In this document: positions 1-8,061 of the stretch, piece by piece | Position numbering within the stretch: position 1 is the stretch's first letter | Layout of the letters: each line of letters opens with the position of its first letter | Origin: Candidatus Zhuqueibacterota bacterium | Lineage (GTDB): Bacteria > Zhuqueibacterota > Zhuqueibacteria > Residuimicrobiales > Residuimicrobiaceae | DNA: 35,084 bases | Assembly: GCA_963169875.1 (NCBI GenBank) | Contig: CAUJEL010000070.1 | Coordinates: 1-35,084 of the forward strand | Direction of reading: 5' to 3' | Notes under the pieces: model-generated | What the model saw: the letters and a program-made list of their open reading frames with translations, nothing else | Told to the model about the DNA's origin: nothing | Databases searched by the model: none | Translations under genes and position numbers: made by a program

Positions 1-46
1 AGTAGCCGTGCACTCCGAGTGCATGGTAAATCAAACTGGTAGACAT
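1..46 (-). CDS. Transposase N-terminus, ISL3-like (partial, runs off window)
   Basis: Reading the minus strand from base 46, an ATG opens a frame whose 15 visible residues read MSTSLIYHALGVHGY. This resembles the characteristic start of ISL3-family transposases (MSTSLLYHAFG-type). A ribosome binding site (GGAG on the minus strand) lies about 8 nt upstream of the ATG. The gene continues beyond base 1, so no catalytic residue is visible. The start codon sits inside an inverted repeat described separately. The family call rests on 15 residues and on memory of the family, so it is moderate; that this is a real gene start is supported by the ribosome binding site and spacing. Confidence 0.55.
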   Translation of the reverse strand, partial: MSTSLIYHALGVHGY

Positions 47-98
47 AGTATTTGCTCCTTTCCTTGCTTGTCACTTGGAAAGTAATACTGTGTCTACC
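38..98. repeat. Inverted repeat spanning the transposase start
   Basis: Arms at 38-52 (GGTAGACATAGTATT) and 84-98 are complementary in 14 of 15 positions and enclose a 31-nt loop that contains the transposase ribosome binding site. The start codon (44-46) is inside the left arm. On the plus strand the right arm is followed by a T-run (99-105), so the structure could also act as a terminator for transcripts leaving the element. A transcript entering from the right would fold this hairpin and could bury the start codon, as is known for IS10 and IS50 read-through transcripts. The role here is inferred. Confidence 0.6.
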
Positions 99-189
99 TT
101 TTTTTCAACTAAAAAAAGTACGCATTATTCGGATGAACCAATTTTATAAAGATGCCAAAACCATGCACAAAAAGCAAGGGAAAAATAAC

Positions 190-218
190 TTGATATAAAA
201 TATTAAATTAAATATATT
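190..218 (+). promoter_or_regulatory. Candidate sigma70-type promoter for chitinase
   Basis: TTGATA at 190-195 and TATATT at 213-218 are separated by 17 nt, about 50 nt before the chitinase ATG at 270. The surrounding 180-230 stretch is extremely AT-rich, so chance matches are easy. The rest of 99-269 shows no other recognisable element. Confidence 0.35.
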
Positions 219-269
219 TATACTATTATCTCCGGATCGATTAATGATCATTTATGAGAAAGACAAAAT

Positions 270-1619
270 ATGGTTATACGAAATATCGCACTCTATCTGT
301 TAGGAATGCTCATGTCGGTGCAGACGGCTTTTTGCGGCGAACGCATTGTCGGTTACTATCCATCCTGGAATCGCTATACGACACCCGCGGAAAAGGTGCG
401 GTATCAGGATTTGACGCACATTTGTCATGCCTTCATCTGGCCCAAATCGGATGGCACGCTGGACCTGTACAGTGATCTCCTCGACCCCAAATTGAACGCC
501 ACGGCGAAATCAGCGGGTGTGCGCATGATTGTATCTGCCGGTGGCTGGGGGCAATCGGATGGGTTCGCCACCATGGCTGCCAATAATGCGGCGCGGAGTG
601 CCTTTATCACGAATATTGTCGCTTTCATGCAGAAGAACGACTATCAGGGACTGGATCTGGATTGGGAATATCCGGAGAACAGCACGCAGCGCAGCCATTT
701 CACGCGTCTGGTGCGCGAACTGCGCGCCGCTTTCGATAACATCGACTCGACCTGGTCCCTCAGTTTCGTGGTTCCGAGCGGCTCGTACAGCGCCAGCAAG
801 TTTGAATTCAATGCGCTCATCCCGTTGGTGGACTGGATCGGCTGCATGACTTATGACATGCACGGCGAATGGACCGCGCACGCGGGACACAATTCACCCC
901 TCTTCGCGCCGGCCAATGAACCCGAGGGCTCCATCGATCTCTCCATCAAATATCTTCTCCAGCAGGGTTGGCCCCGGGATAAAGTGCTCGTCGGCGTTCC
1001 TTTTTATGGCAAGCTTTTCAGTGCCAGCCAGCTCTACGGTGCGTCAACGGGTGGCACCGCTTATACCTATAAGGATATTGTAACCATGACCCGTGGCTGG
1101 ACCTATCACTGGGACGAATTGTCACAGGTACCTTATTACCAAAATTTGGAGCGCACAAAATTAATAACCTTCGATGATACCGTTTCGGTGCGCAAAAAAG
1201 CCGAATATGTCCACGCACAGGGACTCGGCGGCGTCATTGTCTGGGCCGTCGGGCAGGATAATCTCGGCGCGCAGCAGCCTCTGCTGCAGGCTTTGGCTAA
1301 AGCAATGCGCTCATCGCCAAGCGGCATTGAAAACGAAGAGCCATTTCAACAGCCTGAACAAGCAGCCCTCCTGAAGTGTTATCCGAATCCCTTCAATGAG
1401 TCGGCACAGGTTGAATTTTATCTGGCCAAAGAAGGCGCTGTCGTTTTGCGCGTTTACAGCGTGGACGGGCGCATGGTGCAGGAGATCCACCCCGGGTATT
1501 TGCCCTCGGGCTGGCATCATATGCCCTTGCACCTTCACGACCTCAGCAGCGGAGTCTATCTGTTGCAGCTGCACAGCAATGAACGGATGAGGCGGTTGAA
1601 GGTCACATTAATACGGTAA
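270..1619 (+). CDS. Exported GH18 chitinase with T9SS sorting domain
   Basis: Predicted glycoside hydrolase family 18 endochitinase, 449 aa, hydrolysing beta-1,4-GlcNAc polymers outside the cell. Residues 1-22 form a signal peptide (MVIRNIALYLLGMLMSVQTA). The TIM barrel begins with RIVGYYPSW. The active-site motif is QGLDLDWEYP, with D129, D131 and the catalytic acid E133 all present; the non-catalytic first Asp of the usual DGxDxDxE is Gln126. The substrate-binding strand CMTYDMHG carries M193, Y195 and D196, and VGVPFYG and the late barrel Trp (VIVWAVG) are also present. From about residue 365 the protein ends in a type IX secretion C-terminal domain (CYPNPFNES...SGVYLLQL), so export to the surface or medium is expected. 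The ATG at 270 gives a clean signal peptide, although its ribosome binding site (GAGAAAG) is weak. No partner gene is translationally coupled to it. Confidence 0.93.
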   Translation: MVIRNIALYLLGMLMSVQTAFCGERIVGYYPSWNRYTTPAEKVRYQDLTHICHAFIWPKSDGTLDLYSDLLDPKLNATAKSAGVRMIVSAGGWGQSDGFATMAANNAARSAFITNIVAFMQKNDYQGLDLDWEYPENSTQRSHFTRLVRELRAAFDNIDSTWSLSFVVPSGSYSASKFEFNALIPLVDWIGCMTYDMHGEWTAHAGHNSPLFAPANEPEGSIDLSIKYLLQQGWPRDKVLVGVPFYGKLFSASQLYGASTGGTAYTYKDIVTMTRGWTYHWDELSQVPYYQNLERTKLITFDDTVSVRKKAEYVHAQGLGGVIVWAVGQDNLGAQQPLLQALAKAMRSSPSGIENEEPFQQPEQAALLKCYPNPFNESAQVEFYLAKEGAVVLRVYSVDGRMVQEIHPGYLPSGWHHMPLHLHDLSSGVYLLQLHSNERMRRLKVTLIR

Positions 1620-1650
1620 CATGGTTCAAAAAAATCGAGTTTCCGCTAAA

Positions 1651-1679
1651 TGCAGGCCAGCAAGTACGGCCGGCCTGCA
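1651..1679. repeat. Stem-loop after the chitinase gene
   Basis: TGCAGGCC (1651-1658) and GGCCTGCA (1672-1679) form an 8-bp stem with a 13-nt loop, 31 nt after the chitinase stop. There is no T-run, so it is not a canonical Rho-independent terminator. It lies beside the interspersed repeat at 1711-1800, on the same side as the palindrome that accompanies the other copy. Confidence 0.5.
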
Positions 1680-1710
1680 GCGGTATATCTGTCACACCTG
1701 GGTACCCCCA

Positions 1711-1800
1711 TTTTACGCCGCCTTTTAGAGTGCAGTGACCTGTCACCGCTTTGAACGCGCGTACGCGTCCGCGTGTTCAGAGTGCCGTCGCACGCCACCA
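1711..1800 (-). repeat. Interspersed GC-rich repeat, copy A
   Basis: About 90 bp that, on the minus strand, aligns along its length with 29991-30087 on the plus strand. Shared blocks include GTGGCGTGCG, ACGCGGACGCGT, AAGCGGTGACA and AAAAGGCGGCGT. It contains two nested palindromes: an imperfect GC-rich one (about 1753-1778) and a GTGAC-type one (about 1734-1747). Short open frames crossing it are reading-frame artefacts. The rest of the 1620-1998 gap holds a stem-loop (1651-1679) and an AT-rich stretch before the next gene, with no further recognisable gene. Confidence 0.75.
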
Positions 1801-1986
1801 TGGTGAACGAATAATTTCCGCTTAATCTCACGACCCCTCTTTTTCCAATAATCGCTTCATAAAATGACATCTGCCGCTGATTTGGGCCTGATTCTTGCCT
1901 AAAGGGAGGTGATAGAGAACATAATAAATGGTTTTTCCTAAAAGGCAGAGTCACATCTTAAACAATTACAATATATTATTGCGTCC

Positions 1987-1990
1987 GAGG
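1987..1990 (+). promoter_or_regulatory. Ribosome binding site deciding start at 1999
   Basis: GAGG lies 8 nt before ATG 1999. It supports 1999 rather than the in-frame ATG at 2005, whose spacing would be 14 nt. Confidence 0.5.
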
Positions 1991-1998
1991 CTATATCT

Positions 1999-4900
1999 AT
2001 GCTGATGAAATTTCCAGGTAAAATTGACTCAATTTATCACACCTGTTTAACAACGATACTCTTTATTCTGAGCCTGATGGGTCTCATCTGTCCATCAATC
2101 ACGTCCGGACAGAACATTCGCTTCAGGGATGTGACACAGGAAAAAAAGGTGCCTGGCTGGGTGTCCAAAGGAGTCAGTATTTTGGGGCATGGGGCCTTCT
2201 GGACGGATATTTCCGGAGATTCTTTACCGGATCTGTACATCTCCAGTGCGGTGCGCGAAGCCTACGGAAAAGTGCCCGAGACATTGTACATCAGCCATGC
2301 CGATGCGGCCTATACTGAAGAGGATGGTGCACGCGGTGTGTCCGATTCATATGGCATGACTGGTTCTCATGGCGTTCTTTTCGCGGATTATGATAATGAT
2401 GGCGATCTTGATTTTTTCAACGCCACCACGGATGATCGTACTCGCCTGTATCGCAACAAAGGTAACGGTACTTTTGAAGACTATTCCAATGCGGCCAATC
2501 TCAAGGGTCCCCGCGTCACCTATCCCACCTATGGTGAAATTGGTCTGGGGACGCGTGGCATCGTCGCCTTTGACGCCGATAATGATGGCGATCTGGATCT
2601 CTATGCCACAAATTGGGGGCCGGTTGAAGATAAAAATTTAAAAGCCTGGGAAACGCCGCCGCAGCCAAATGAATTTTACATCAATAATGGGGATGGAACC
2701 TTCACTCTGTCCCAGGACCGCGGCTGCACCCCTGTCAATCCCAGCAATGAAGGCACCCAGGGCGTGACCGCGGTGGATGTGGATGAAGATGGCGACATGG
2801 ATCTCTTTGTGTGCCATCGCAATTATGCCTTTTTGGGCAATGACGAGTTGGGAAATCCCATCTTTGGCGCAGGCGCAACACCAACCCCCAATGACCTGTT
2901 CATCAACGATGGCACCGGCCATTTCACCGAAGCCAATGCGCGCGAGCGCGGCCTGCACAGCGATTCCAATGATATCAATGGCACCACTTTTGCCGATTAC
3001 GATAACGATGGCGACCTCGATGCCTTTGTGGTTCATACTGAGGAAGTAAAACAGTATGTCCGCCTCTATCGCAATAAAGGCAATGGATTTTTTACCAGAA
3101 CCGGCGTCACGGCACAGATCAAGCAATGGGGGTTCACCTGTTTTGTCTTCGATATCGATAACGATGCTGATCTGGATGTGGTCAGTCTGTCGACGCGCGA
3201 TTTTGGCCGCGTCTATCTCAACGATGGCGCTGGCAATTATACCGAACAAAGCGGAACCGGCATGGAGATTCCGGTGTATGACCCGCGCGGCGGATCCATC
3301 GCGGACATGGAAGGAGATGGCGATCTCGATCTCTATTTTGTCGATGCCAACAAGGATACCAATGCCGCCTACAGCAATCGCTTGTTCCGTAATGATACAC
3401 CCAATTCCAACAATTGGCTTAAAATTTGGGGCAGCGGCCCCAAAGGCGATTTGGGCGCCTTTGGAACCAAGATTTGGCTCTATGAAAAAGGTGGCATGGA
3501 GGATACGTCCCAATTGGTGGGGTACAAACAGATCACCAATGCCTATGGTTATCTGGCCCAGGATGACCTGGTGCAGCATTTCGGTTTGGGCACGCGCGAT
3601 TCCGTCGACGTCAAGATTAAAATGCTGGATGGAACCGTGCTCAAAACAAGTCTGAAGGCTAAAACCCGGTTCTATTTCTCCAGGCCCAACACGATCACCC
3701 TTTTGTCCGGTGATAACCAGACGGGACAGGCGGGCGCCAGGTTGACCAATCCTCTGCAAGTCCTAGTCACGGATGCCAAAGGAAAAGCTGTCCAGGGAGC
3801 GGCCGTTCAATTTGCGGCGGTCAGCGGCGGCGGCCGTTTTGCGCAGGCACAGCCCGTATACACCGATGCCAGAGGCATCGCCAGTGCCCATTATATTGTC
3901 GGCAATCTCGCCGGCGCGCAGCAGGTGACCGCGACATTGTCCGGGGTGACCGATGGCACCGTCACTTTTGTCATAACCGGTGTCAATCCTGGTCCAGCTG
4001 TCATCGAATTGGTGAGCGGTTCGGGCCAATTCGCTTTTGCCGGGCAAGTACTGGCTGATTCAATCCGTGTGCGCGTGTCCAACAGCATCGGTGCTCCACA
4101 ATCGGATCATATAGTGCATTTTGAAATTTTGACCGGAAACGGCAAGATCAAACCAGGTGATAACCTCGTCGCTGATATCCCGACCAATTCACGTGGTATG
4201 GCCTCTGTGGCATGGCAGTTGGGACCCGTTGCAGGTACTCCTCAGGCCATGCGCATCACCTCGGAGGCCAATGACACACCTCTGGCAGGTTCACCCATCG
4301 ATATCGCAGCCACTGCTCTGGAACGACCGATTGTGGCAGGACCTCCGGCAGATTTGCTTTATTTGAGTGGTGACCGACAAAGCAGTGGTGTCAATCAACT
4401 GCTGCCTGCTCCCTTTGTTGTCCAGTTGGTTGACAGTATTGGAGAACCTTGCGAGAACTATGATATCTTGTTTGAGGTCGTTTTGGGCACAGGCACCATG
4501 GATGGAGCTACCCAAAAAATAATCAAGACCGATGTGGATGGAAAGGCTTTCATTCAATTTTTGAATGGCAAAAAAGCGGGTGTGGATAATAACCGGGTTC
4601 GCGCCCGCTACGCGCCCATCACCAGGGAAGTTTATTTCGCGGCCTCAGCAGTCGCTGATATACCCGCCACTCTGACCAAAATAGATGGAGATAATCAATT
4701 CGGCGCGCAGCTGCAGACGCTGCCTAAACCGCTGCGCGTCAAGATCACCGACACATATGGCAACGCCATTCCAGCGCACCCTGTGACTTTTGCCATGACG
4801 AGCAGCGATGGCTGGGTCAATAACGTGAAAACCACTACAGTGAGTACCGATTCCAGCGGCCATGCAGCAGTTTTGTTCAAATTAGGCGAATTGCCGGGTG

Positions 4901-7900
4901 TTTATCAGGTGTCCGCAAGTTCCCAGTATGGCAATATGGCCCTGGCGGGATCCCCTCTGTCTTTCATGGCCACGGCCGTTTCGAAACCCGCGATTCTACA
5001 GCTCGCATCCGTGGACAGCATCTCGGGATTGGCCGGTCAACGCCTGGCAATACCCCTGCGCGTACGGGTCACCGACAAGGCTGGCTATGCGGTGGCCAAC
5101 CACCCTGTGACCTTTCTGGTACGCCGCGGCGGTGGCAGTTTCGATAATCAGCCGGAAGTTCTGAAATTGACCGATCAAAACGGTGTGGTGAGCGTGACCC
5201 CCACGTTGGGCCAGGCCATCGGCAAATATAACAACGTCTTTGAAGCGCAGTCATATCAGGAAGCGGGGCAACCTCTGACCAGTTCTCCCATCCGGTTTTA
5301 CGTCACCGCAAAAAAGAGTCTGGCTGCAAAAATGTACCGGGCGGGCGGTCAGGATCTCAGCGGCCAGGCCGGAGAGTTCCTGACCCAGCCTCTTGCCGTT
5401 CGCATTGTTGATAATCTGGAACAGTCCGTCCCGGGCCAGGACGTGCTGTTTGAAGTCAGCAAAGGCAGCGGCCTGCTGGGCGTTGGCCAAACAGCAAAAG
5501 TCATTGTGCAGAGTAACAGCAGCGGGGTTGCCCAGATTGCGTACCGGCTGGGAAACGAAATCGGCGCCAACAGTCAGACGGTCCGGGCCAGCGCCAATGA
5601 CGGGGTGGATATTCTGCTGAACTCTCCGATACTTTTCACCGCCAGCACGCCGTATGGTCAACCTGATTCAACGGTGTCAAGGGTAACCGCCACAACGCCT
5701 GTGGCAGCCGACGGTGTTTCTGAAAGCCAGATCGCCATCGAGGTGAAAGACAGCGCTGGGCATCCCGTGCCCGGAGAATGGATCGCTTTCCTGGTGAGCG
5801 GGGATGGTAATAGCATCACACCGCCTGAAATGCCGACAGATGCGCAGGGCCGAGCGAGTGCCATTTTGCGATCGACGGTCGCCGGAAAAAAGCAATGCCG
5901 CATCTATTTGACCGACAAAAAAATCTATCTACAGCAGAAACCGCAAATCGAGTTTGTCGCGGGAAATGCACACAAATTAGTCACGGTCTCCGGCGATTAT
6001 CAAAGCGGCATCATTAATTCAGCATTGGAGAAGCCGCTGTTGCTGCGTGCGGAAGATTTCTATGGCAATCCGGTGCCGAATAGCGTTCTTTATGTTGAAA
6101 TACCATCCGGCAACGGTGCGGTGATTCCACCGATGGACCTCTCCACCAACGATCAAGGGATCGCGCAACTTACCTGGATTCTCGGCGCCAAAGCAGGCCA
6201 ACAGCAGATTCTCGCCCGCGTTGCCGGGACCAGTGTGACGCGCACATTAACCGCTACGGCTGCGCTGCCCAGCAAAATTAATCTATTGCGTTATGCGGGC
6301 GAGGGGCAATTTGCAGTGCCAGGTGGCATTTTTGGCGATTCCTTGACCGTGAAAGTGGTGGATGCCACGGGAGCGGCTATTTCCGGTGTGGATGTAACTT
6401 TTGCCATTATGCAGGGGAGTGCTCAAGTGAGCGCTGCGTCCGCGGTGCGCAGCGATCAATTCGGGTTGGCGCGAACCCGCCTTTCAGCCGGTTACACCAT
6501 CGGCGCTGTCAAGATACGCGCCATGGTTCAGGCGGATATATATGTGGATTTCAACGCGGCAGTGTCCACCTCGGTCCCTGAACGTCTGACGATGATTTAT
6601 GGTGACAGTCTGCGCGACCGTGTCGCCATGACAATTTATCCGTTAACGGTTAAAGTGAGCGATTTTTTTTCCAATCCGGTGGCTAATGTCCCCGTCACAT
6701 TTACAACCAATGATGTAGGAACGACCGTGTTGGATGACCAGCCCATGTACACGGATAATGAGGGCCTGGTATCTGCGCGCGTTCGTCTTGGCACTTCAGT
6801 GGGTCCTGTGACCGTCCTGGCGCGTAACAATAATCTGCAGGGATCGCCGCTCGTATTCAATTTGTTCGCGGATGCGGGAACTCCTCAGAACCTCGTGATA
6901 TTTGACGGCGATCAACAATCAGCGCGCGCGATGAGTCCTTTGTCCAATCCGATCAGGACGAAGGTGATTGATCAATACGGCAACGGCGTCCCCAATCAAG
7001 TGGTGGAATTCAGCGTGCGTGCCGGTGGGGGACAGGTCTATCCCATCGTGCTGCTGACGGATATAACCGGTGTCGCGGCATCGCGCTGGACCCTGGGCAT
7101 GGATGGGACGCAGGAGGTGGCGGTAAAATGCACTGCTCTTCCGGGCATCCAGCGAATAATCACCGCACAGTTGATTCCGAATCTGGCGCCTGTCATTCGT
7201 TGCATTTCGGACACGACCATCAGCGAGACACACACCCTGGTGTTTGATGTGGAAGCTGTTGATCCCGACGGTGGTGAAGCCACTGTTCAAGCCACCAATC
7301 TGCCTGCAGGTGCCACTTTCGATGCGCTCAACAGCAGGTTATTCGTGTGGCGGCCCGATTATAAACAGCAGGGTAACTATACAGTCACCTTTAGCGCCAA
7401 GGACAACAATGGCGGGGAAACGCAAAAACCGGTCACCATTCGCGTCAAGAATTTAAACCGCCCGCCGGCCATTTATGCGTTTCAACCGGAGTCCTTCTAT
7501 CTGCTGGCTCCCACTTTCAAGCCTTGCACTTTTTGGGTGAAAGCAATCGATCAGGACAGTGATTTATTGCAGTACAGCTGGCGTTTGAATGGCAGACTCA
7601 TCGGGCAGAAAGATTCTGTGACCATTTTTACCGGCACTACGTTGCCCGCGGCATTCACGCTGGTCGCAACAGTCAGGGATCTGGCTGATTCAGTGACTCA
7701 GGAGTGGTCGGTGCAGCAGGCGACCGCTGTTGCTGAAAGGGAAATGCTGCCGCAGCATAGCAAGTTGGAGCAGAATTATCCCAATCCGTTTAATCCGGAG
7801 ACGACGATCCGCTATGAACTGGCAAAGGCGCAAAACATCGAAATGAAATTATACAATATGTCCGGACAGTTGGTGAGAACGCTGTACAGCGGTTTTGCCA

Positions 7901-8031
7901 AACCGGGCTATCATCAACAGCGCTGGGATGGCAGAGGCGACAACGGGGACTTGCTACCGTCCGGTGTGTATCAGTGTTTGTTGTCGGGAGAGACCGTCAG
8001 ACAGTCGATCAAACTTGTCTTTTTAAAGTAA
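1999..8031 (+). CDS. Giant T9SS-exported CRTAC1-like propeller/Ig protein 1
   Basis: A 2010-aa surface or secreted protein of unknown function. A signal peptide ends near residue 36 (...LICPSITSGQ). Residues about 40-470 form a seven-bladed FG-GAP/VCBS propeller: one degenerate loop (DISGDSLPD), then DYDNDGDLD, DADNDGDLD, DVDEDGDMD, DYDNDGDLD, DIDNDADLD and DMEGDGDLD calcium loops. Residues 471-560 are a UnbV/ASPIC domain (GPKGDLGAFGTKIW...VQHFGLG). Residues 564-1726 hold about eleven Ig-like Big-1-type repeats averaging 106 aa, each with a VxDxxGNxV core and a TDxxGxA strand. Residues 1727 to about 1920 are a He_PIG-like (LPAGATFD...WRPDYKQQGNYTV) plus a second Ig-like domain. Residues 1924-2010 are the T9SS tail (NYPNPFNPETTI). 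Probably co-transcribed with the next gene, 30 bp downstream. Adhesion or matrix binding is inferred from architecture; no enzymatic motif was seen. Confidence 0.9.
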   Translation: MLMKFPGKIDSIYHTCLTTILFILSLMGLICPSITSGQNIRFRDVTQEKKVPGWVSKGVSILGHGAFWTDISGDSLPDLYISSAVREAYGKVPETLYISHADAAYTEEDGARGVSDSYGMTGSHGVLFADYDNDGDLDFFNATTDDRTRLYRNKGNGTFEDYSNAANLKGPRVTYPTYGEIGLGTRGIVAFDADNDGDLDLYATNWGPVEDKNLKAWETPPQPNEFYINNGDGTFTLSQDRGCTPVNPSNEGTQGVTAVDVDEDGDMDLFVCHRNYAFLGNDELGNPIFGAGATPTPNDLFINDGTGHFTEANARERGLHSDSNDINGTTFADYDNDGDLDAFVVHTEEVKQYVRLYRNKGNGFFTRTGVTAQIKQWGFTCFVFDIDNDADLDVVSLSTRDFGRVYLNDGAGNYTEQSGTGMEIPVYDPRGGSIADMEGDGDLDLYFVDANKDTNAAYSNRLFRNDTPNSNNWLKIWGSGPKGDLGAFGTKIWLYEKGGMEDTSQLVGYKQITNAYGYLAQDDLVQHFGLGTRDSVDVKIKMLDGTVLKTSLKAKTRFYFSRPNTITLLSGDNQTGQAGARLTNPLQVLVTDAKGKAVQGAAVQFAAVSGGGRFAQAQPVYTDARGIASAHYIVGNLAGAQQVTATLSGVTDGTVTFVITGVNPGPAVIELVSGSGQFAFAGQVLADSIRVRVSNSIGAPQSDHIVHFEILTGNGKIKPGDNLVADIPTNSRGMASVAWQLGPVAGTPQAMRITSEANDTPLAGSPIDIAATALERPIVAGPPADLLYLSGDRQSSGVNQLLPAPFVVQLVDSIGEPCENYDILFEVVLGTGTMDGATQKIIKTDVDGKAFIQFLNGKKAGVDNNRVRARYAPITREVYFAASAVADIPATLTKIDGDNQFGAQLQTLPKPLRVKITDTYGNAIPAHPVTFAMTSSDGWVNNVKTTTVSTDSSGHAAVLFKLGELPGVYQVSASSQYGNMALAGSPLSFMATAVSKPAILQLASVDSISGLAGQRLAIPLRVRVTDKAGYAVANHPVTFLVRRGGGSFDNQPEVLKLTDQNGVVSVTPTLGQAIGKYNNVFEAQSYQEAGQPLTSSPIRFYVTAKKSLAAKMYRAGGQDLSGQAGEFLTQPLAVRIVDNLEQSVPGQDVLFEVSKGSGLLGVGQTAKVIVQSNSSGVAQIAYRLGNEIGANSQTVRASANDGVDILLNSPILFTASTPYGQPDSTVSRVTATTPVAADGVSESQIAIEVKDSAGHPVPGEWIAFLVSGDGNSITPPEMPTDAQGRASAILRSTVAGKKQCRIYLTDKKIYLQQKPQIEFVAGNAHKLVTVSGDYQSGIINSALEKPLLLRAEDFYGNPVPNSVLYVEIPSGNGAVIPPMDLSTNDQGIAQLTWILGAKAGQQQILARVAGTSVTRTLTATAALPSKINLLRYAGEGQFAVPGGIFGDSLTVKVVDATGAAISGVDVTFAIMQGSAQVSAASAVRSDQFGLARTRLSAGYTIGAVKIRAMVQADIYVDFNAAVSTSVPERLTMIYGDSLRDRVAMTIYPLTVKVSDFFSNPVANVPVTFTTNDVGTTVLDDQPMYTDNEGLVSARVRLGTSVGPVTVLARNNNLQGSPLVFNLFADAGTPQNLVIFDGDQQSARAMSPLSNPIRTKVIDQYGNGVPNQVVEFSVRAGGGQVYPIVLLTDITGVAASRWTLGMDGTQEVAVKCTALPGIQRIITAQLIPNLAPVIRCISDTTISETHTLVFDVEAVDPDGGEATVQATNLPAGATFDALNSRLFVWRPDYKQQGNYTVTFSAKDNNGGETQKPVTIRVKNLNRPPAIYAFQPESFYLLAPTFKPCTFWVKAIDQDSDLLQYSWRLNGRLIGQKDSVTIFTGTTLPAAFTLVATVRDLADSVTQEWSVQQATAVAEREMLPQHSKLEQNYPNPFNPETTIRYELAKAQNIEMKLYNMSGQLVRTLYSGFAKPGYHQQRWDGRGDNGDLLPSGVYQCLLSGETVRQSIKLVFLK

Positions 8032-8061
8032 ACAGTTCATCATTTTAAAATGGGTGAGGTT

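Noticed and set aside
1646-1954. 102-aa minus-strand frame, with a similar frame at 29874-30140
   Set aside because: Both cross the interspersed repeat. Their shared Arg/Ser/Lys-rich translation follows from the DNA repeat, with no convincing ribosome binding site.
2638-3759. Long minus-strand open frame (373 aa) antisense to the first propeller
   Set aside because: Its Ile/Val/Gly-rich, low-complexity translation is the antisense reading of repeated GAT/GAC-rich calcium loops. Similar antisense frames occur opposite each paralogue.
6663-6670. T8 tract in protein 1, and A8 tracts at 16311-16318 (protein 3) and about 26019-26026 (TPR gene), as phase-variation switches
   Set aside because: Tracts of eight are too short and too isolated to argue for slippage control, and all three frames are intact.
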